DNA of 19,070 nt from assembly GCA_023433205.1 (NCBI GenBank), contig JAEZDS010000212.1:1-19070 (forward strand). Reading direction: 5' to 3'. How positions within the stretch are numbered: position 1 is the stretch's first letter; each line of letters begins with the position of its first letter. The DNA is from Bacteroidota bacterium. GTDB taxonomy: Bacteria > Bacteroidota > Bacteroidia > B-17B0 > Aurantibacillaceae. A model generated the notes under the pieces. That model was not told where the DNA came from and did no database searches. It worked only from the letters and a program-made list of their open reading frames with translations. Both the position numbers and the translations under genes were made by a program. This document shows, in pieces, positions 15,525-19,070 of this stretch.

Positions 15525-15720
15525 CGTGGATTTTGTTATGATTTGTGTGATTTGTTTTTAGATAGATCTTGCACTTCAGCCCCTGCAGAAATTAATAGTA
15601 GTAATGCCGCTCCCCGCTGGCGCTCTATCACAACTCAATACGGCAGATGAAATAACCTGTCTGAAGTTGAGAAGCGCGTTAGTATTAATATTCAGGAGCA
15701 AATGCATGGTTTTTTAATAA
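15525..15720 (-). ncRNA. Candidate structured 5' leader of metK, type unknown
   Basis: If metK is transcribed from the box at 15727-15734, this is its leader of about 195 nt. ACTTCAG (15667-15661, minus strand) can pair with CTGAAGT (15579-15573), a perfect 7-bp helix closing 81 nt. Inside, TGCCG and CGGCA can pair around a GC-rich segment containing GCGCCAGCGGGGAGC. The composition differs from the AT-rich flanks. I do not recognise a known SAM riboswitch class. A SAM-responsive or other regulatory leader is an inference from position and length only; the same bases hold a 51-codon open frame on the plus strand. Confidence 0.25.
15562..15717 (+). other. Short open frame antisense to the metK leader, doubtful small protein
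   Basis: From just after a TAG at 15559 to the TAA at 15715-15717 this plus-strand frame is open for 51 codons. The only ATG start early enough is at 15604, giving 37 residues beginning MPLPAGALSQLNTADEITC and ending FRSKCMVF. No convincing ribosome binding site is visible. It lies opposite to its neighbours. It could be a small protein, the remnant of a larger gene, or a dispersed intergenic repeat; chance is also possible at this length. Confidence 0.2.
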
Positions 15721-15726
15721 GCGCAA

Positions 15727-15734
15727 CAAAAATA
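15727..15734 (-). promoter_or_regulatory. Candidate -7 box for metK
   Basis: On the minus strand TATTTTTG, an exact TAnnTTTG match, lies 3 bases after the pssA stop and about 200 bases before the metK start. No clear -33 TTG is seen. It suggests that metK is transcribed separately from pssA with a long leader. Confidence 0.4.
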
Positions 15735-15737
15735 GAA

Positions 15738-16502
15738 CTAAGTTTCTTTCTTTAAAAAAATGTTTTGCACAACGCCGGTTGCAATGTAAAGCACTATACA
15801 CAAAGGAAGTGCCGGCAAACCCATTATCAGAAACATCATCAAGCAACCTGCAAGATACAGGAACCTTGTCTTGTTTTCTTTCCACCCGAAAGATCTGAAC
15901 TTCAATGAAAACAAAGGAAGTTCTGTGATCAGCAGCAGACTGAGGATACAGGCTATGATCGCCAGGTTGGCACCATCTGTGATAAATGGCGCATTTACAA
16001 GATTAACAAGCTGATACGACTGTCCAAAATCAAACACGAGAGGTAAAGAACAAACCAGTATTGCATTTGCGGGAGTTGGAAGTCCTATAAAACCCCCAGT
16101 TTGCCGTGTGTCGTTATTGAACTTTGCCAGTCGCAATGCCGAAAAAAGTATGATCACAATCCCCGCCAGCGGGTACCATGCCGACACACCGGTTGCCAAC
16201 GCTGCAAACACGCCGTTACCGTAATAGCTGCCTGTTAACCAGGCCAGCATCTTAAACATCACAAAACCGGGAACAACACCAAAACTAACCATGTCTGCCA
16301 AACTATCGAGATCTTTTCCTATGTCAGAATAAGCCTTCAGCATACGTGCTGCAAAGCCGTCTAAAAAATCAAACACTGCTGCTACACCCACAAGGATACC
16401 TGCAAAGATAAGATCGCCATAAAAGGTATAGATGATCGCCAGGCAGCCACACAACAGGTTTGCAAGTGTTATGGTGTTTGGAATATGTTTAACAATACTC
16501 AA
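15738..16502 (-). CDS. pssA: CDP-diacylglycerol--serine O-phosphatidyltransferase
   Basis: This 254-residue integral membrane enzyme transfers serine onto CDP-diacylglycerol to give phosphatidylserine, the precursor of phosphatidylethanolamine. The CDP-alcohol phosphotransferase signature D-x2-DG-x2-AR-x8-G-x3-D-x3-D is complete: D45, D48, G49, A52, R53, G62, D66 and D70. The N-terminal HIPNTITLANLLCG and the motif SFGVVPGFVMF (73-83) are typical of PssA rather than of phosphatidylglycerophosphate synthase. About six to eight membrane segments are visible. No phosphatidylserine decarboxylase gene is in the window. The ATG lies 44 bases after the ABC-F stop, so pssA probably shares that transcript. 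Confidence 0.93.
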   Translation of the reverse strand: MSIVKHIPNTITLANLLCGCLAIIYTFYGDLIFAGILVGVAAVFDFLDGFAARMLKAYSDIGKDLDSLADMVSFGVVPGFVMFKMLAWLTGSYYGNGVFAALATGVSAWYPLAGIVIILFSALRLAKFNNDTRQTGGFIGLPTPANAILVCSLPLVFDFGQSYQLVNLVNAPFITDGANLAIIACILSLLLITELPLFSLKFRSFGWKENKTRFLYLAGCLMMFLIMGLPALPLCIVLYIATGVVQNIFLKKET

Positions 16503-16546
16503 GCGGCCGCAAGTTACAATTACAATTCCGATTCAGAAAAACAGGT

Positions 16547-18466
16547 TCAGGTAAGTTTAATGCTTAGCTCTTCCCATTGCTGCATCAGCTGATCGAGTTC
16601 GCCTTTTAACCCTTCGTAGATGCTGAAAAATGACTTGTCTCCGGCCAGCTTCGCAGCCTCCTGAGGGTCTGCCAGCTGTTTATCTAATACTGCAAGTTCA
16701 GCTTCCAGTTGCGAGATCTTGTCTTCCGTTTTTTTTAACTGTGAACGCAGGTTTTTCTGCTCCTGCTCAGTTTGTGAAACCGGCTGAACCTCTTTTTTTG
16801 CAGCAGGCGCTTTTTCGCTCTTTTTCTCCGTTTTATCAAGATCAAGCTCCTGAAGGCGCTCAACCTTGCGTTTCTGCATAAATTCTTCAATATCGCAGAG
16901 GTGCTCTTTCACTTGCCCGTCGCGGAACTCAAAAAGCCTGTGACAGATACCTTTCATAAAATCGCGGTCGTGGCTTACCATTACCACCGTTCCTTCGTAC
17001 TCAAGCAAAGCTCTTTTTAAGATATCTTTTGACCTGATATCAAGGTGGTTGGTGGGTTCATCCATCAACAGAAGATTATAAGGCTCAAGCAACAATTTAC
17101 AGAGAGCGAGTCTTCCGCGCTCCCCTCCACTAAGCACCTGAACTTTTTTGTCAATATCGTCGCCTCTGAACAGAAATGATCCCAGAAGTCCGCGCACCTG
17201 TTTGCGAACATCTCCTACCGCCAGCTCATCAATAGTTTCAAAAACCGTTTTTTTCGGATCAAGCTTTTCTTCCTGGTCCTGCTCAAAATACCCCATTAAA
17301 ACACTATGACCGAGGGTAATGCTGCCTTCATAGTCAACCTTCCCGGCGATCATCTTCATCATGGTACTTTTGCCTTCACCGTTTCGGCCCACCAATCCAA
17401 TTTTTTCGCCTTTTGTAATGATAAAATCAGCCTTGCTGAAAATGCGCTTGCTGCCATAGGTCTTTCCCGCATCTTCAACGGTGATAACTATCTTTCCGCT
17501 ATGTGCAGGTGCCGGAAAACGGAAATGCATGCTGGCGTTGTCATCTTCATCAACCTCTACCCGTTCCATGCGGTCGAGTTTTTTGATCAGTGACTGTGCG
17601 AATGCGGCCTTGCTCGCTTTGGCCCTGTATTTATCAATCAGCATCTCTGTCTGATCAATTACCTTTTGCTGATTACGTGCGGCGTTCTCCTGCTGCTCTT
17701 TTCGCTCACGGCGAAGCTCGAGATAACGCGAATAATTGGTCTTGTAATCGTAGATCTTCTGATTGGATATCTCGATGGTTCGCCCGGTAACGTTGTCCAG
17801 AAAGGTTTTGTCGTGACTGATCAGCATGACGGCACCGGCAAAAGTCTCGAGAAATTCCTCCAGCCAGATGATGGCTTCGATATCGAGGTGATTGGTAGGC
17901 TCGTCGAGCAGCAAAATATCGGGTTGTTGCAGAAGCAGTTTTGCCAGTTCTATACGCATGCGCCAGCCACCGCTGAATTCGGCGGTCTGACGCAGGAAGT
18001 CTTTGCGATCGAACCCGAGCCCTCTCAGTATCTTTTCGATTTCTTCGTCGCGACTGCCTGCTCCTAGCAGATCAAGGCGGTGATACACCTCACTCTGCTC
18101 CTCTATCAGGGCCGAATAAGCGGCGCTTTCATAATCAGTTCGTGTTTCCAGCTGATGATTGATCTCTTCAATCCTTTTTTCAATTTGCTGGATCTCCTCA
18201 AAAGCTGTAAGCGTTTCATCAAATACAGTGCGGCCATGCTGATGGATCATATCCTGAGGCAGGTAACCTATCTTGCAATGGCGCGGCATGGCAATTTCCC
18301 CTTTTGTGGGATTTTGCTGACCGGCCAGTATCTTTAGCAGAGTACTTTTACCTGCACCATTGCGGCCGGCAAGACCTATCCTGTCTTTGGGATTAACAAG
18401 GAAAGAGATATTATCAAAAAGGTCGTAGCCACCAAATGTGACGGTAACGCCGTTAACAGAGATCAT
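16547..18466 (-). CDS. ABC-F family ATPase (ribosome-associated, Uup/EttA-like)
   Basis: This 639-residue protein has two ABC ATPase domains in one chain and no membrane segment, which defines ABC-F. Members bind the ribosomal E site and help stalled translation or give antibiotic protection. Domain 1 has Walker A GRNGAGKST at residues 34-42, signature FSGGWRMR at 165-171 and Walker B LLLDEPTNHLD at 185-195. An inter-domain linker rich in charge (about 235-310, RRERKEQQE) follows. Domain 2 has GRNGEGKST at 360-368, LSGGERGR at 446-452 and LLLMDEPTNHLD at 465-476. A C-terminal coiled coil (about 575-635) follows a lysine-rich linker, as in Uup and related proteins. Which subgroup it belongs to, and whether it protects against an antibiotic, cannot be told by eye. 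An exact TAnnTTTG box lies 20 bases upstream. It probably leads an operon with pssA. Confidence 0.95.
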   Translation of the reverse strand: MISVNGVTVTFGGYDLFDNISFLVNPKDRIGLAGRNGAGKSTLLKILAGQQNPTKGEIAMPRHCKIGYLPQDMIHQHGRTVFDETLTAFEEIQQIEKRIEEINHQLETRTDYESAAYSALIEEQSEVYHRLDLLGAGSRDEEIEKILRGLGFDRKDFLRQTAEFSGGWRMRIELAKLLLQQPDILLLDEPTNHLDIEAIIWLEEFLETFAGAVMLISHDKTFLDNVTGRTIEISNQKIYDYKTNYSRYLELRRERKEQQENAARNQQKVIDQTEMLIDKYRAKASKAAFAQSLIKKLDRMERVEVDEDDNASMHFRFPAPAHSGKIVITVEDAGKTYGSKRIFSKADFIITKGEKIGLVGRNGEGKSTMMKMIAGKVDYEGSITLGHSVLMGYFEQDQEEKLDPKKTVFETIDELAVGDVRKQVRGLLGSFLFRGDDIDKKVQVLSGGERGRLALCKLLLEPYNLLLMDEPTNHLDIRSKDILKRALLEYEGTVVMVSHDRDFMKGICHRLFEFRDGQVKEHLCDIEEFMQKRKVERLQELDLDKTEKKSEKAPAAKKEVQPVSQTEQEQKNLRSQLKKTEDKISQLEAELAVLDKQLADPQEAAKLAGDKSFFSIYEGLKGELDQLMQQWEELSIKLT

Positions 18467-18486
18467 TTCAGAAAAAATTTAAGGGG

Positions 18487-18494
18487 CAAAGATA
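18487..18494 (-). promoter_or_regulatory. Candidate -7 box for the ABC-F gene
   Basis: On the minus strand TATCTTTG, an exact TAnnTTTG match identical to the box before the lipoprotein gene, lies 20 bases before the ABC-F ATG, a normal leader distance. A clear -33 TTG at standard spacing is not visible. The gap is divergent with the sigma factor gene. Confidence 0.5.
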
Positions 18495-18559
18495 CGGCTA
18501 AATCGGCAAAGACTGAAAAACAGCTCTTTTCACAGAAAAAGTACAGATGGTTTGTCATA

Positions 18560-18586
18560 TTTGACCTGCTGATGTAACTAATATTG
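18560..18586 (+). promoter_or_regulatory. Weak promoter match before the ECF sigma gene
   Basis: TTTG (18560-18563), 15 bases, then TAATATTG (18579-18586) resembles the Bacteroidota layout with one mismatch in the -7 box and a short spacer. It ends 4 bases before the ATG, so the mRNA would be leaderless, or a later in-frame ATG (18630) is used. Confidence 0.25.
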
Positions 18587-18590
18587 TTAA

Positions 18591-19070
18591 ATGGCCATAC
18601 AAAGTAATCTGGAAGAAGTTTTTAACGCCATGCTGGATGCGAACAAAGAGCGCCTGTACCGCCTATGCCGATCTTACGCTGAAAACCCGGAGGACGGGAA
18701 AGATCTGTTCCAGGAAGTGCTTCTACAGATATGGAGGTCGCTCCCCGGCTTCAGAGCACAGGCGGCAATCAGCACATGGGTGTACCGTATTGCACTTAAT
18801 ACCTGCATGAGAAACCAGGAGAGGAGAGTAAAACTTAAGCAAAAACAGGTGCGGCTTGGAAGCGTGGAAATTCTTGAAGATAAAACCATTGAAGACGCAG
18901 ACACCGCAGACCGTTATAGATGGCTGCAGCAATGTATACGCAGCCTCAACGGTTCCGAACGTGCACTAACGGTACTGTATCTCGAAGATACGCCATACAA
19001 AGAGATAGCCCAGATTACCGGCATGGGTGAAAACCATGTGGCTGTGAAGATCCGCAGAATAAAACAGAAA
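18591..19070 (+). CDS. ECF-type RNA polymerase sigma-70 factor, truncated by window edge
   Basis: The frame from the ATG at 18591 is open to the end of the window, giving 160 residues with no stop. Region 2 lies at about residues 21-75, with LYRLCRSYAENPEDGKDLFQ, then EVLLQIWRSLPGFR and STWVYRIALNTC, which are core-binding and -10 recognition helices. Region 4 at about 115-158 includes ALTVLYLEDTPYKEIAQITG and then ENHVAVKIRRIK, a helix-turn-helix for the -35 element. There is no region 1 or 3, as in ECF factors. Little is missing, since such proteins are usually 160-200 residues. In Bacteroidota, genes like this are often followed by a small membrane or anti-sigma gene, which would lie outside the window. 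Met14 at 18630 is an alternative start. It is divergent from the ABC-F gene. Its target genes are unknown. Confidence 0.92.
   Translation, partial: MAIQSNLEEVFNAMLDANKERLYRLCRSYAENPEDGKDLFQEVLLQIWRSLPGFRAQAAISTWVYRIALNTCMRNQERRVKLKQKQVRLGSVEILEDKTIEDADTADRYRWLQQCIRSLNGSERALTVLYLEDTPYKEIAQITGMGENHVAVKIRRIKQK

Noticed and set aside
15525..15737. A known SAM-I or SAM-II riboswitch
   Set aside because: I could not match the conserved core sequences of either class by eye, so the leader is left as unknown rather than named.

Overview
The window is a stretch of chromosome from a Bacteroidota (Bacteroidetes) bacterium. Three signs point there: a 1789-residue secreted protein ending in a type IX secretion (T9SS) type A sorting domain, several AT-rich elements matching the Bacteroidota -7 promoter consensus TAnnTTTG, and gene families typical of the phylum (a menaquinone methyltransferase, a DUF7033-like deacetylase, a lipoprotein of a Bacteroidota-type family). 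The genus cannot be told from the sequence. I see no tRNA, rRNA, CRISPR array, transposase, integrase or phage gene. All gene-free gaps are shorter than 220 bases.

Layout. Bases 1-2296 hold three plus-strand genes packed together: the C-terminal part of an aspartate aminotransferase-type enzyme, a heptose-7-phosphate kinase (rfaE1 type) and ubiE. A plus-strand SulP anion transporter follows with its own promoter and meets dnaK (minus strand) tail to tail across a bidirectional hairpin. From there to 18466 every gene is on the minus strand. In transcription order these are an ABC-F ATPase, pssA and metK; then the giant T9SS protein as a single-gene unit between two terminators; then a polysaccharide deacetylase-like protein and a lipoprotein; then dnaK. 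At the right edge an ECF sigma factor gene starts divergently from the ABC-F gene and runs off the end.

Most of the window is housekeeping: lipid synthesis (pssA), SAM supply (metK), quinone methylation (ubiE, a SAM user), surface-sugar precursor (heptose kinase), protein folding (dnaK) and ribosome-associated ATPase (ABC-F). The accessory part is the giant surface or secreted protein at 8745-14114. It has a beta-helix N-terminal half, Ig-like modules, a separate beta-sandwich-like domain, six tandem modules of about 72 residues and the sorting tail.

The least explained sequence is non-coding. A 213-base gap upstream of metK carries a promoter-like box just after pssA, so metK would have a leader of about 195 nt. 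That leader can be closed by a 7-bp helix, and it also holds a 51-codon open frame on the opposite strand. The gap upstream of dnaK has a perfect TGACA-N3-TGTCA palindrome and a near-match to a sigma-54 promoter. I found no clear evidence of a new multi-gene system; the metK leader is the best candidate for something undescribed.
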